From positions 124,001 to 188,000 of the forward strand of contig JADWQD010000013.1 in the NCBI GenBank assembly GCA_016110215.1: a DNA stretch of 64,000 nucleotides. The letters run 5' to 3'. The position numbers and the translations under genes are program-made. Positions 11,438 through 24,713 of this stretch are shown in pieces. The notes below the pieces were generated by a model. The model did no database searches and was not told the origin of the DNA. It saw only the letters and a program-made list of their open reading frames with translations. Position 1 is the first letter of the stretch. Every line of letters begins with the position of its first letter. This DNA is from Capronia americana (Eukaryota > Ascomycota > Eurotiomycetes > Chaetothyriales > Herpotrichiellaceae).

Positions 11438-13136
11438 GCCTGGAAGTTGTTCATTCTGCATAGGCCCGGCGTAGCATGGGAACCTTCGGAGGCTGACGAT
11501 CTTCCGGCGGTCTTTCGTGTTGTATCTCTCTGCAGCCACATCCACCCTCCTCGAGCATGTGATTCAATGGTGTCCCATGCGGTGAGACTCACCTGCAGAG
11601 TCAAAGATAGACGGACTGCTTAGTGCGTACCAGGAAAAGATATCAATAGAAGGATCTCGTCCATTCCCCCTTTGGCATTCCATCCGAGCTTGGTGTCTGT
11701 GAGTCGGTTGTCTTCCGCCCAATGCCCAGCTTCGTCTCCGTTTCCTCGCCCAGATCTGCTTTCCAAAGCGCCTATCTGACGAGATTCCACCTGACCGATC
11801 GATCACCAGCGTCAAGGTCTATGCATATACATATATATCTTTCGGAGGACCGTGCCGACCGTCGTCCAACTCGCAGTCCCCTCACCTTTCCTGGCCACTT
11901 CAGGTACCCTAGTCGGACTCGCTCCCTTCTTGCAGACGGCCGGACGGACCAGGACGTCATGGTGATCGGGTTCCACCGTTCTTTCAGGCAGGCAAGCATC
12001 CTGGGCGCTGTTTCGTTTCCCGTCTCTAATTGCATTCCGTTTCGTAAAATGAGCTGGTATTGTTATTTGTATCGACGTACTATCCTAGTGCGGTTCATGG
12101 CCCTTCGTACCTAGGTACAATACATACATCCATATATACGAGGTACATATATATACGTAGATGTATCTCCCGAGCCACAGCTGCCACAGCTGAACCACTT
12201 GGTCTTCATACCATAGTTGTACAGTTTTGTTCAATCATGCGTGCTTGGTATGTAGGTTATTACAATACGTCTTTCACATGGATGAACCTTCCTTGGTTTC
12301 CCTGGTTTCAAAGGTCCTGCAGCCAGGTGGCCCGCAAAAGGAATGGGAGGGAAATCCGGCCGTAGTTTTGGCAATATGCCACCGCCGCACTGGCGAGAAT
12401 GTGTCACGGTTGCCGGATGCCAATATGAAATCAAACGGATGCCTTTACGGGTGGTGTAATAACAGAGGGAAGCATCGGTTCTCATTACATCGCACCGGGT
12501 CATCTCTAAGCCGCCACTGCCACCACCACCGTCACCACCATCACTCCGGCTGGTTTTCGCCCCGCTCCGTGACTTGTCAGTGCTTGCTTTTCTGTAATCA
12601 TCTGTGATGTGGCGGGACATGCATTCTCGGCAGTGTCTCCCCCACGCGGCAGCTTAGAGGTCGGTGAGAGGCAAAATCTATGAGGACCATCATCTGTTTT
12701 CGATGCCGCTCGATCTTATACTCGTACTTCATGAACGCGCCGGGCCCTGGGCCCTGGGCCCTAGGGCGCGAATGTGAGAACAGAAAGAAAAGTCACAGAC
12801 CACGTGAACTCTACGTCAGGAGCCCGTCCACCTGAATTGAACCATGTAGCATGGAAACAGGCTTGAGAGGATGCCCACTTGGTTTGCCTGATATGTGCTC
12901 GGTTAAGGACATGCTGCCTGTATCGTCCTCCTTGTTCACTGACGTCTCATTTCAAGCCTGTCTCGTTCCACTCGGCCAGAGAAATGATCCCACACCATCC
13001 TGCGGGCAGAAGCTGGCACCTCTATCAATGCGACTGAAACTCCAAGAACGCCGTCGAACATAGAATGCAGCCAATTCATGACGTGCAAAAGTCCTTTCCT
13101 CCCAACACAGAGTTCTGCTGCCCTCATGTAGTCCCT
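11438..13136. other. Intergenic 1.7 kb with low-complexity tracts
   Basis: It lies between the convergent 3' ends of the GH36 gene and the ESSS gene. I see no gene. It holds an AT-rich part with TATATA runs (about 11820-11840 and 12120-12165), a CCA/CAC-rich run at about 12510-12550, and a GC-rich repeat at 12735-12770 listed separately. Confidence 0.55.
12735..12771. repeat. GGGCCCT tandem repeat inside a CGCGCC/GGGCGCG inverted repeat
   Basis: Three copies of the 7-base unit GGGCCCT follow one another and are flanked by CGCGCC on the left and GGGCGCG on the right, which can pair. Each unit contains the palindrome GGGCCC, so the whole can fold into a very GC-rich hairpin. It lies in the convergent intergenic region, so a role in transcription termination is possible but unproven. 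Confidence 0.7.
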
Positions 13137-13627
13137 CTATTTGTCGTCGTAGAACCCTTCTTTCTCTAGTCTTCGGCGAGCCTCTTCAAGGGCCCATGTC
13201 TGTATGCTAGAAAAGTCATGTTAGCGAGGAATGTGCATGCAGTCCCCGTTCAAGAATCGATGCCGTGCCATGAGTCGCAGGCAGAGGCGATGAAAGGGGC
13301 CAGAACGTACGAAGTATCCTCTTTCATTGTATACGCTGCAATAGCGACCACCCAACTGGCGACAAACACCCACGCCAACCCCTCCCAACCTTCCTTTTCA
13401 TATTTCTCTCCCGGTCGAATCCCCCACAGCCAGCCTGACGGAGGGTCAAAATGGTCGTCGTGTCCGCTTGCGTGGTGGCCGTGGGAGTCGTCACCACGGT
13501 GTTCATTGTGGGCGGTCGTGGCAGTGCGGATTGAGGTGCGGGCCAACGCTAGGCGGGCGCCTGAGGGCGTGGAACGAGCAAGGACAGAAGCAGGGCGCGT
13601 CAAGCGCGATGGTATCCGGTTGAACAT
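13137..13627 (-). CDS. Complex I accessory subunit ESSS (NDUFB11 family)
   Basis: Two exons on the minus strand, 13311-13627 and 13137-13206, give 128 residues. The intron starts GTACGT, ends TTTCTAG, and splits a serine codon (KEDTS to IQTWALEEA). The N-terminus is basic and serine-rich with no acidic residues for the first 40 residues, as expected of a mitochondrial presequence. A His/Asp-rich linker follows, then the family block PPSGWLWGIRPGEKYEKEGW, one membrane span (VFVASWVVAIAAY, about residues 82-98), and the charged tail RRRLEKEGFYDDK. The subunit sits in the membrane arm of NADH:ubiquinone oxidoreductase in the inner membrane. The terminal 22 residues lie in an exon too short to stand out alone; they match the expected tail, so the model is firm. 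Confidence 0.9.
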
Positions 13628-14538
13628 CCTCGACTGTGTTGTTGTGAAGCGAGACCGGGTTGAGACCTTAGTGACGGGCAAGTGAGGAAGTGCCGGGGAC
13701 AGCACCACGGTGATCGGAGAGGTCAACCCGAGTAACGGAAGAGCTCTAGAATGCGCTTGACCTGGTCGCAACGCCGAAGGGTCGTTCGAGGTGCGAAGAA
13801 TGGCGAAGGTGGCCGAGGTGATTTGCAGTCAGGTACGAGAAATGAGGTTGGGTTGAGGTTGAGACGGCCCTCGGTTTGCCAAGCGTTTTTGGAGCTCCAG
13901 CTTGGGAGTCGGAGAAGCGGCACTGACGCAGAGCGAGTTGGACAGCAGCTCACCACCCGGCAAGGACAGTGGAGGACTCACGTCTATAAGGTACAGTACC
14001 TCGTACTCAAGCCCAAGGTTCAATACAAGTTGGTAATTGAGTCGCTACAACCCATCAGTCAATTCATCCATGCATGACCCAACACGACGGTCCAGTGCTA
14101 CGTGTATTCAGCTCGTTGCCATGTTCGCCTCTCTTTGCTTTCGCTCGCGGCTCAACGCTTTGTGTACGGAAAATCTGCATCACGAAGAGAAGGAACAAGA
14201 ACCCTCCCATATTTTTTGGCACACGAGTTCGCTTCGACAGTCAAACTCCTCCATGAGAATCGTGAAAATGCCGTCAACAGTTGCATACCCATCACAATGC
14301 CATCACACCATGCTTGTGCTGTGCGCTGCATTGGTTTGCCCACTTATTACAAAAAGTCTTCTTTGCGTTTCCCGCTTTCTGCTTTTGGTTTCCAATGCTC
14401 CGTCCCAATACAATGCTGAAAACGACTTGCGCCGCCCCATGCATCCAAGTGAAAATCCCGAGCTCATTCGTAAACTCCGTGCCTTCGTACTGTACAATGC
14501 TGCACAAGGGAAACGAGATCTCGTCGGATCTCACGTCT
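13628..14538. other. Intergenic, ESSS promoter and 3' region of the 999-residue protein gene
   Basis: About 0.9 kb. No open frame here resembles a known protein or has coding character. It should contain the promoter of the minus-strand ESSS gene and the 3'-UTR of the next minus-strand gene. Confidence 0.5.
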
Positions 14539-17500
14539 TCAATTAGCTTCCACCGCCGTGGTAAAGGTCAACGGCTGGGGGAGGTCGTGGTCGGAGGACG
14601 TGCCAGCCACATCGAGATAGCTATTCGCACTCCTGCTCTTGGGTAGACCCGGCTTTCTCAGCCCTGGGCTGGGGGATGAATTCGGCGGATCGAAAATTTG
14701 CCGAAACACCGGCTCTTGAAACTTATGCACCGGTCGTTCCGGGCTCAGAGACACCCCTTCAGCTTTTCGGACAATCTCCTTCAGCGCCCGCGTGATCACC
14801 CCTGCTCTGACCACGAGATCTCGGAGATCCTGCGTGTCGAAAGGCAGTTTATCCCGATCATGAGAAGGTGTTGCTCGCTCCACAGGTAAGGGCTCTACCG
14901 TACTCCGGTTGTAATGGATGGCCTGCAGGAAGCTCTTAGTTTGCAAGCTTTCCCCGCGTGGTCGTCCGTAGGGAGGTGTTCCCGGGCTGGAGATCGATCG
15001 CCGGTTCGTCGCGAAGCCGGGATCGTCTTCGACCGCCCGTTTAGGCGGAGGTGTCTCGTCACCAAAAATGTCCGAGGACACTGGCGAAGGTGGCCGGGGA
15101 AAAGCTTCGTCATCCTCATTGACCGTTGCAAGGTCGATGATACTTTCTGCGTCTTCCCATAGTTGTCGTGAGTAGCCATCAAGTAATTCTAGATCAGCCC
15201 CACGTATTCGAAGCCGTTTAAGCTCTTCAACCAAGAGCATGAAATCTCGCACTTGACCAAACTGCATGTGCACGCTCTGCTGACGATCTATGATGGACTG
15301 GGGAACTTTGACGCTTCGGATGGACTCCCGATTCTTCGCCTTCTCTTCATCTCTTGACGCCCGAGCCTCCTGAATCTCTTCGGCGTCGTCAAAGTCAAAA
15401 TCGTCGCTCCATTCCTCGCTGACAGGCTTGGTCCCGAGAGCCCAGGTACCAAACTTGGTGGCAGATGATGGTGGATCATTTTCGGTAAGCGCGTCTCGGT
15501 TGACCGGCACACTCTGGCTACGAAGGTGCATGGCTGCGTTGGATTTCCGACCAGAGGCCCGACTTCGCCCAACATGGTTGCCTTGTTTGCCGTGCACCGT
15601 TTGAGGTCGTGGACTGATGCCATTAGACTGGTCACCGCCGAACTTCGGGTGTTCCGACCAGTCAAAGATTGATGACCTCTTGGTAGATTGTTGTTCATCG
15701 AAGTCATCCTCTGAAAGCTGGTCAAATCGGGGCTGAAGAAGACTCGACGGCAGGTTATTCGGGACATCTCCGCTGACTCTATCCGACTTAGGCGACCAGT
15801 CGATATCGTCTTCCGCGTCCACGTCCATCATGCTTGGAAGCTCTGGTTCCTCCTGTTGCAGTCCAAGAAACAGATGGGCTGTTGGCGGTGAAGAGTTGAA
15901 GATAGCCAAGTCACGGGGAGCCTTTCTCGGCACAGGAGTTGAAACAGAATCCTCCGCATCCATCGTGGGGCTTTTGACCGGAGTGGAAGCCTCGCCAGGG
16001 CTGACGCCTTGCATGTGCTCATTGTTTTCAATACCATGGATACCGATGCCAACTGTACTTGGTCCACTTTCCCCCACTCGTGAGCTGGACTGCACGTCGT
16101 CATCCAGTGTAGCTCGTTGCATCAATTGTTCGAGGTCGTCTGTCTCGCCGGGCTGCTGATCAACAGACATCTCGTCAAATATCGTTTCTATTTTAGGTTG
16201 ACGGAAGCCCGAATGGCTACTTGCTGTGGCCCGAGTGGCCAAAGAGTCATACGCCGTATCGCTGTGAAAATCCATCGAGTCATCGTCGGTGAACACTCTT
16301 GTGTCATTGTCGGAGCTGGCGGTGGTGGGGTCTGACGGAGCAACAGAAAGACGTTTTGGTATACTAAACCTGTGTTGTGGAGGGCCGTACGATGGAGGGC
16401 TTGAAGTGAAAACAGGAGTGCCATGGGGTAAATCGATCTCGAATGTGGATACGTTCGACATGGGCGATATATTCGAGAAGGCAGTTGACGGAACAATGCT
16501 CCCGTATGCTTCGTCTTTGTTCAGCCTCACTATCGGGTCGGTGAAATGGCGAGTAGGAATGCCTTTCCGTACCGAACCCAGTGTCCGCCGCATCTTGTGC
16601 CGTCGAGTAGGTGGGGAGGGTGGCATTTCAGAAGGCTGCTCAATCCGATCTTCCATGTCCGCAACGTCTCGAGGTTCTACAGTACCTCCCAGAAGCAACG
16701 TCGGGGGGCGACTTTGCGAGGTCGAAACAGTCCGGGCGATGCCGTCTCGATAGAAGCCAGATGAATGTCTTTTCCTGGAGTAGCCCGTCTCGAAGAAAGG
16801 TCTCCAGGTGGACTCCTGAGAAATGTAACCGGGCAGCTCTGGGAACGTGGACTCGGTAGTCAAGGGTCGAGTGTAAGGTGGGCCAGACAGTGTTGCTGAC
16901 CTTTGATGGCTAGTAGCCGGACGCCTTAAAAGAGCGGGAGGTCGAGTTGTACCGTCACTGGTGAGAACCCGTTTGGAAGATGCGCGCTTGACCAGCTTAT
17001 TGGGTTGGTCCAGGTCGTTCATCGAAGGGCGCGAGGGAGCTGGGGAGACGTCAAGCCTTGACGAGGACGACGTAGGGCTGCTACGAGTGGGACGAGAGAG
17101 ACTCGAGATCCGTCTCAACCAGGTTTGACTTTGACTGGGCTTCGGTTCTTTCCCTTCTATTGACGAGTCCCTCTCGCCGGACGTCCAAGGTCTCAGTATT
17201 CCGTGCCTGCTGATCGAACTTTCACGCGAGCCCGTGCCTGTGCTCTGTGTGGCTGCCGAAGGAGTGGTAATTTTCCGTCGCAGAATAGAGGTGGACAGCC
17301 GGCGTTCGATTCGTTCGGATAACGCTAGGGTAGGAGTGTTGGGGTCTGAGGTAAGAGGACGTGGTAGTTCGGGAGAGTGAGGAGAACATGTGGCAGCATT
17401 TGAGCCAGGAGCCTTTCTCTTGCCGGGCTTGATTAGATATGAGTCTCCCTCAGATGTACCTAACGCGAGGCCGGCGGCGGCAATGCCCAAGGTACCGACT

Positions 17501-17598
17501 GCACAGAGCTAGACCCAACGATCAGTAAGTGTAGCCAGAGGACAAAAGAGGCTCGGTGGAGGGTATACCGTAGCAATGTGCTCCTGTCTGGATTCCAT
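14539..17598 (-). CDS. Serine-rich fungal protein of 999 residues with an N-terminal membrane anchor
   Basis: Two exons: a 30-base first exon at 17569-17598 and the main exon 14539-17508. The 60-base intron starts GTATAC, has a TTACTGAT branch-like site and ends GTCTAG. The joined N-terminus contains LCAVGTLGIAAAGLALG, a hydrophobic span at about residues 11-27, which supports the short exon. The rest is mostly disordered and phosphosite-rich. A conserved-looking acidic motif EEWSDDFDFDDAEE is near residue 709. A helical block with FMLLVEELKRLRIRGADLEL (about 765-800) and LWEDAESIIDLA follows, and another helical block, DLRDLVVRAGVITRALKEIV, lies near 890. I do not recognise the family with confidence. 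The acidic motif plus helical block loosely recalls the Byr4/Bfa1 mitotic-exit scaffold, but those lack an N-terminal anchor. Confidence 0.72.
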
Positions 17599-20500
17599 TA
17601 CGCGTGACGAGCCCAAAGCCCTTCAGGCACCGCTACCCAGATCCTCTGGAGGCCGCTGGTACGGGACGTCCTCATGGCGGATTCACCATCAGCAACAGTG
17701 GCAGAAGGAGAAGAGTTCGGTGCAAGAGTGACAGTGAGCCGTTATCGAGGTCGACTGCTTTGGTGTTCTAGAAGACGGGTGGTGGACGCAAGGGGTACGG
17801 GCTTCTCTTGGACGACGCTGGGTCACAAATCGGGCGAGCACACGCGACTAGTTTGGAATGGGTCGGGCCAGGATGCGAAGACAGGTGGATCTGGCCGATT
17901 AAGGCTGCAGTAAAGACACAAGAGATGCAAGGCACGCGCAAAAAGCACATAGAAAAGTCACAGCTGAAGAATGAAGTCTGAGGAAAGTGTAAAGGAGGAA
18001 TTGAGGAACCTCAGCTGGGAGTTCGGTGGTAGTTGTTAGGTGGGTGTGGATGGAAAGTTTGGGGTGTGGCTATTGGCAAGCAAGCACCAGGGCGTCCCCA
18101 GATACGCGATCCACCATACGGAGTGCTACCTGGGTGTTGTAGGTAACAACCCATCCACCAGCGCTGTAAGGCTGTCTTGGCCAGTGGTTGGATTTCAACT
18201 TTAGGGCTGTGAATCTACGTACAGTAACTGCTCAAAATGGGGCCAGAAGGTGAGAAAATTGTATCACTTCGCGAAGCACGAAACTTGTAATGGCCGGTAT
18301 TGTCCTCGTCTAGCAGACAGTCTTTCTCTCCTGCGCCCGCTGTTGCTGGTGCCCATTTCCTCTGTTCATCCAGCGAGGTGACATCCTACTGCTCGAGGCG
18401 TGTAGAGCGTTCAAGCTACGCATGTCAATCGCAGCCACACCGGCGCCCGCTTCTTGGTAGACCTGTCAGGACGTCCAATGCTGCTCATCCTAGGGGATCT
18501 CCAGCCGGTTCCGTCCAGGGAAGGCTGGAGCACAGGGCAAACATGGTTCCCGACCGTGGCGTCTAAATCGGCCGTCAGTGCGTCAAACTCGACGCCAGAG
18601 CGGCATCCTGTCGGTGGTGGGACAATACTATTGACTGCAGCGTTGCGTTCACAAATCATTCCGCGGCCATCTACAGCCACCTCAACCGCAGATGCTACAT
18701 CACCAGGCGGAATCGTTGCTCAACGCGCGATCAAACCAGACGCGGTGCTACTGACTATGCTCAACAATTCTGGATGGGATTTCTTGTTGGTACCAACGAT
18801 CCTGTGGCAGTTGGTGGAAGTAGAACGGGAGGGGTCTTGAGGGTGGGATACTGAAGATGACCGTACTTCACTCGCTCCGCTCACTAACTTTACACGGTGC
18901 TCGTCACGGCACAAAATCATCCTGAACCCACAGTTGCTGCTGTTGATCACTGCTGCTTGCGTGTCGATGGGAATAAGACCCGTGGATGCGGCGGCACTTG
19001 CGTTTATACGAATAATATGACAACTAAACATCTTGGTGTGATACCATTGCGTCCGCTGGCCCAAAAGACTCCGCGAACCGCGTGCCGATAGACAAGGTAT
19101 CCTAGCAAAGGTATATCCGTAGTCCCTAGCAAAAAGGGAAATGTACAGGGCCTCTGGCGCGCGTGAGAAGTCCACTTCGTTGAGCTGCCTTTTTGAGAAC
19201 CAGGCGACCCGTTGAAGCAACAAGCATGATCCTGGTCACCATATTTGTGGTATGGCTTCGTGAAGTTTCGGGGATCTCAGTTGCGGCTGGGGAGAGGTCA
19301 GTCGTTTAGCACCAAGTCATTCGGCCGCTCAGCTGCTTTTGTGCAAAAGTGCATGCAAAAAAGTCGTCAGAGCATTTGGAAATGCCGAAAAGCAAGCTTT
19401 GGAGCTGAGGAGACGACCGGCAAACGCATGAGACAGATGGTTCAAGCAAGCAGCAAGTTAAAAGTGCGTTAGCGAGGACCCAGCGCGTGAAACGCGATGA
19501 TAAACCTGGGAAACAAGGCCGGGGTGTACGTAAATGGCTGATCAATCGGATGAGAGAGTACCAGCATGGATCCTCTGGGCTTGATATCGCGATTCGACAC
19601 CCAGCTAGCCATCCTTGCCCCCCCGATTCAGGCGGTCGAGATCTCCCTAGCATCAAAGAGTCGACGCTTACACAGCACATGCAGCTATGCCAACAGTTGT
19701 CTCACATTCTGGCGTGGAAAACAAGTTTGTAGATCCGGAAAAGAAGCTGTTTGTTGACGGTCCCATCAGCGCCCGTCGAGGTCAAGCGGGGGGGATGCAC
19801 GGATCGAAGCTCGTTCGAAACTCTCGCACAGCCGAATGGTCGCGCCTAATCAAGGGACGCCTGGCAGTGGCTGATCCGGGTGGAGGCTGGCTCTTCAAGT
19901 TATGGGGTGCCATGATAGGCTGGCGTCGTGTATGACGGAATCTGCGTGTTGATACACACAAAGTTAGATCTCGCGTCGCGTGCCAGCCAGTCTAGCTTGA
20001 ACAGGCCCTGATGATACAAATGGTGAGGCTAACCGGCCGCTTGGCTCCTTGCACAATCTGGGGCCACTGACGAGCGTAGAAGCTGCTTTGAATATGTATC
20101 CGTGTCACACATCAGCCTCGGATGACGTGACACTTGTCAGACTATGCTAGTGAAGAGGTGGAGGCTGTTTGAAGACCGTGACCGCTGATTCACCGTTAGC
20201 TGGCGGTGAAAAGTTGTCCAAGACAGCTGAGGAACAGCAAGGCCTAGCTCAAGATCAGGGTTTGCATGAACGATGCCACCGTCCTTGCGGGACCTGTCAC
20301 AGCCAGATTGCCGGGCTGCCGTTTGACGACATCCAATCACGCAGGCCAACCCGCCCAAGCCAGGCTCAGAAGGCCATGTCCCAGGCCCGACTTGAAGTGC
20401 TCTATAAATTTGTAGCCATGGCTGTGAAAGCTTTATGCCCTGGCCCAGCAGAACTGATGCTGCTTCAGCTCTGCGTCAATGCTTTCACAGTCGTCGGCCA

Positions 20501-21726
20501 CTTCCAAACCGACCCTTGTGGAAGAGGAACGAGTCAGGTGCGGGGTTTTCGAAAGCTCAATGCATCCTAGCTGCACCTTGACATCAAGAGGCGGGACAGA
20601 GAGAGTCGAAGATCGCAAGACCAGTTCCAAGAGGGCTAATGACTTGCCACTGCAAGAGGAGACCCAAGCGCCCAAGGCGCCATTCGACACCCGCAGCTCG
20701 GAAACCAATACCAGGGCTTGTTCGACGTACAAACTCGTAGGACATGCAAACTGCAGTAGATGACATTTCTTGAAACATCTATGTGTCTGTCTGTCATTTT
20801 GGCAGGGCAGCTCTGTGCTAATAGAAGCATACCATTGCTCTGCAGGTAAGGTACTCCTCTGGTCTTGCTGTCCAGTATGATGGGAAAGCCTTAACAAGAG
20901 CAGTCATTTGCAGCACCGCATGCATGATCAATGTCGCACCTATGCCGGTCATCCGCGCTGCTGACTACTGCAAGACACTCGCGATTGTTACCGAAGCATT
21001 CCCTCTCGGCTACCAATGATCGTTGATGGGCGTCATTTCCGGGTCGTGGCTACCTATTTTTGAGCTTGGAGATGTGCGTCTTGCGGTCGGGGTCTTCGCT
21101 AAGCGCTTCCTTGTCCCCGCTCACTCGGGTCAGGAGCATGTCCTCGCAAATCAAGCAGAATGAGACGCGTTGCTCGCGCAAACGCCATTCTCACTCCCGT
21201 CTGGCCTGACCAGAGTGAGACGCGAATATTTGATGATTGGGAAAAGTGAGTTTGTTGTCAGATTGGCGCTAGTACAAAGTTGTCGTAGGCTGCCAAGAGC
21301 ATTCCGGATAACTTCCGCTTTTCAAATTTCTGCCGCACCAGAAAATTCCGGGACTGCGTCCTCGGCCGAAGAGTTTGACGCAGATCCATCATTCTCGAAG
21401 TTTGTTCACTCTACTGTGTATGCAATCTCCTTGTATTCCGTCCTTTAGCCCACTCGCAATCTTCCGCATTATCATTGGACAGCTCCTTGTTCGAAGCAAG
21501 GGTAAGTGAACCACAAGCAAGTCTCTCAATAATTTCAGCCACACCAAGCCTCATTCACATCGACAACACTTTTTCGTCCTGTCCATATCCGGTCTTGTGA
21601 CTGAAGCTTTTGTCCGTATTGGGAACACCCGTCAGAGACTAGTACGTCTGCTCAAGCACAAACCCTGACCTCAACCGCGCCACTACTAGATCTATTGGCG
21701 AACCAACGTCGTCAGCCTTTGCAATC
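17599..21726. other. Gene-poor 4.1 kb stretch
   Basis: No open frame here has a recognisable motif, a sensible splice partner or a family resemblance; the longest (about 130-170 codons near 18450-19220, both strands) have the composition of chance frames. The left end must contain the promoter of the 999-residue protein gene and the right end the promoter and CT-rich leader of gcn20. A TACGGAGT half-palindrome is at about 18117. I see no terminal repeats or transposase relics. Confidence 0.5.
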
Positions 21727-24104
21727 ATGGAAGCTGAGATACAGGCTCAAATTCCCAATATTGATCATGTACTATCAGAATATTCCGTGGTAAGTCGACA
21801 TCTTTTGCATTGTGTCAGTGATGACTTTTATGCACACCGCTACTAAGGACTACCCTGTTCCATGGTTTCAGTCCCAGGAGTCATTTCACTGAAGAGGCCC
21901 CACAGGGATATCTAAACCATGCATCGAAGCTCTACGTCTCAGAAGACGATCCATCTACTCAGTCCCCACTGGGCGAGGCTCTTGAGACTGTAACTTCTCT
22001 GCTCGTGTCTGCTTCCGGGAACTTTTCTGACCAGAATGAAACTGCTATACGCAATCTTGTTGAAAGATTCATTGCGAGACTAAGTGAGGCAAATGGCGTC
22101 GATCCTGAGCGGCGACAGATGCCGTTCACAGCCAAGAAGCTCGAGCAAACCATCCAGGTCAGCTCGCAGCGCAATATTTCTTCTACTATGGGTTTGACCA
22201 GTGGTGGAGTTGATCTTGAGGCCACGAATGCCCGTAAAGTCGAATCCAAGGTCGACAGAAAGAAGCTCGAAAAGGCCGAACGGAAAATCCGAGCGAAGCA
22301 AGACAAGAAGGTCATGAAGAACGTCGAGTACGAAGCATCAAGGTTACTCAACCAGCCGGACCCCACCCAATCGTACGAAGAGTTCTTCATGGCCGTTAAT
22401 CCTCTTCAGCTTGGTGCTGATGCCCAATCGAAAAGCAAAGATATCAAGGTGGAAGGGATCGATGTGTCGATTTCTGGAAAGCGTATCCTGACAGACACGT
22501 CTTTGACATTAGCCTATGGGCGGAGATACGGTCTCGTCGGTCAGAACGGTATCGGTAAATCCACGCTTCTCCGGGCATTGAGCCGCCGCGAAGTCGCCAT
22601 TCCCACTCATATATCTATCCTCCATGTCGAGCAGGAGATCACCGGAGACGATACCTCTGCCATTCAAGCAGTGCTCGATGCCGATGTCTGGCGGAAACAC
22701 TTGCTGGCGGAGCAGGAGAAGATCTCGAAACAGCTCACCGCTCTTGAGAATGAGAGGTCAAAGTTGGCTGATACCTCCAAGGATGCTGGTCGTCTAGACA
22801 AAGAGAAAGACGGACTTGACATTACACTGGGCGACATTCAATCGAAATTGAGTGAGATGGAGTCCGACAAGGCGGAATCTAGAGCTGCCAGCATTCTTGC
22901 TGGTCTCGGGTTCTCACCAGAACGTCAACAATTTGCAACCAAGACCTTCTCTGGCGGTTGGCGGATGAGGTTGGCCCTTGCACGAGCACTTTTCTGTGAG
23001 CCAGATCTGCTACTGCTCGACGAACCTTCCAACATGTTGGATGTTCCCTCGATCACGTTCTTGTCCAACTACCTACAAACGTACCCTAGCACAGTCTTGG
23101 TGGTGTCACACGACCGTGCGTTCCTGAACGAGGTTGCAACTGATATCATCCACCAGCATTCGGAGAGGTTGGACTACTACAAAGGCGCAAACTTTGATGC
23201 CTTCTACGCAACCAAGGAAGAACGAAGAAAGAACGCAAAACGCGAATACGACAACCAAATGGCACAACGAGCCCATCTGCAGGCGTTTATTGATAAATTT
23301 AGATACAATGCAGCCAAGTCATCCGAGGCGCAGTCCCGCATCAAAAAGTTGGAAAAAATGCCTGTTCTCGAACCACCGGAGGCTGAATACACGGTCCATT
23401 TCCGATTCCCTGACGTCGAGAAGCTTTCGCCTCCGATTATCCAGATGACAAACGTCGCGTTCGGCTACACAAAAGACAAACCTTTACTTCGCAACGTGGA
23501 TTTAGACGTCCAACTCGACTCAAGAATTGGCATTGTGGGTCCCAATGGAGCAGGTAAAACCACGGTGTTGAAGCTGTTGATTGGGCAGCTCCAACCTACG
23601 TCCGGCCTGATATCGCAGAACCCGCGTCTCCGCATTGGCTTCTTCGCACAGCACCACGTCGATGCTCTGGACATGAACACGTCCGCAGTAGGCTTCATGC
23701 AGAAGACGTACCCTGGCAAGACCGACGAAGAATACCGACGGCATCTAGGGGCATTCGGCATCACGGGAATGACAGGACTGCAGAAGCTTGAACTGTTGTC
23801 TGGTGGTCAGAAATCTAGGGTGGCATTTGCTTGCTTGTCCTTGACGAATCCGCATATCCTCGTATTGGACGAGCCGTCGAATCATCTCGATATCGAAGCC
23901 ATGGATGCTCTCTCAACGGCATTGCAACAATTTCAGGGCGGTGTGCTGATGGTGAGCCACGATGTGACCATGCTTCAGAATGTGTGTACCAGCCTGTGGG
24001 TCTGCGACAAAGGTGTAGTCGAGAAGTTCCCTGGAGACGTCAACGCATACAAGAAGAGGATTTCTGCACAGGCCAATGAAGCTGGCGTTGTCCAGGCGCA
24101 TTGA
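21727..24104 (+). CDS. gcn20: Gcn20, ABC-F ATPase of the Gcn2 (general amino acid control) pathway
   Basis: Two exons, 21727-21789 and 21906-24104, give 753 residues, close to yeast Gcn20 (752). The intron starts GTAAGT and ends CCACAG in phase 0, joining ...HVLSEYSV to GYLNHASKLY. After a Gcn20-type N-terminal region (residues 1-190, the part that binds Gcn1 in yeast) come two ABC cassettes: Walker A GQNGIGKST near 233, signature FSGGWRMRLALARA near 369 and Walker B LLLLDEPSNMLD near 390; then GPNGAGKTT near 566, LSGGQKSRVAFA near 652 and LVLDEPSNHLD near 672. There are no membrane spans, as expected for ABC-F proteins. It works with Gcn1 on ribosomes to activate the kinase Gcn2 on uncharged tRNA. 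The N-terminal region separates it from Arb1 and New1/eEF3. Confidence 0.93.
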
Positions 24105-24713
24105 AGAGGATCCAATACGGCGTCCGAGACTGATACAGATAGAGGCCATGCTCGATGTGTTCGGCTGTGCCAGGCGACCGGCTGAATTCCACGAATAGAT
24201 CGTTGTTGCTGTCGGTCTATATTTGTTGACGCGTCATTGTAGTTTGTGTCGCCAAGGAACCTGCTGTCGAGGTGTGTCGCTGTAGCACCATTTGTGCATT
24301 TCCACCAACGTAACCTGTACCTTGTAGTCATGTTTCTGTTTGCTTGGATGCTTACAAGGGACAATGGGGCACGCCGTGATTAATGATTCGGCTATATCGG
24401 CATTCATCTCCGCCGTTACTGGCGCTAGGGCCAACTCCGGCAGTACCCGGAGGCGTTGACTAGGGCGGTGCATGAGATCATCGAATTGCTTTGGCTGTTT
24501 GTTGCATTGGCAAGCATCATGACTCCAGCTCCTTCCAAGGAACGATAGATCCAAGCGGACACCTGCTTCACATGATGGATTTTTGTGCAGCTTTCCGGAC
24601 GAGAGAGTTGTCCAACTCTCACACACTAAAACCCCCTTGAGCCGCAGTTGAGCAGAACTCATCATTTAACTAACCAGCCTCTGTCCCGCTTTCCTGTACC
24701 AAACCTGCCCAAA
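24105..24713. other. Intergenic, between gcn20 and the sorbosone-dehydrogenase-like gene
   Basis: About 0.6 kb, tandem orientation. It should hold the gcn20 3'-UTR and the promoter of the next gene. Nothing else is seen. Confidence 0.5.

Noticed and set aside
18300..19223. Overlapping 90-170-codon frames on both strands in the gene-poor interval
   Set aside because: No signal peptide, domain, splice partner or codon bias distinguishes either strand.
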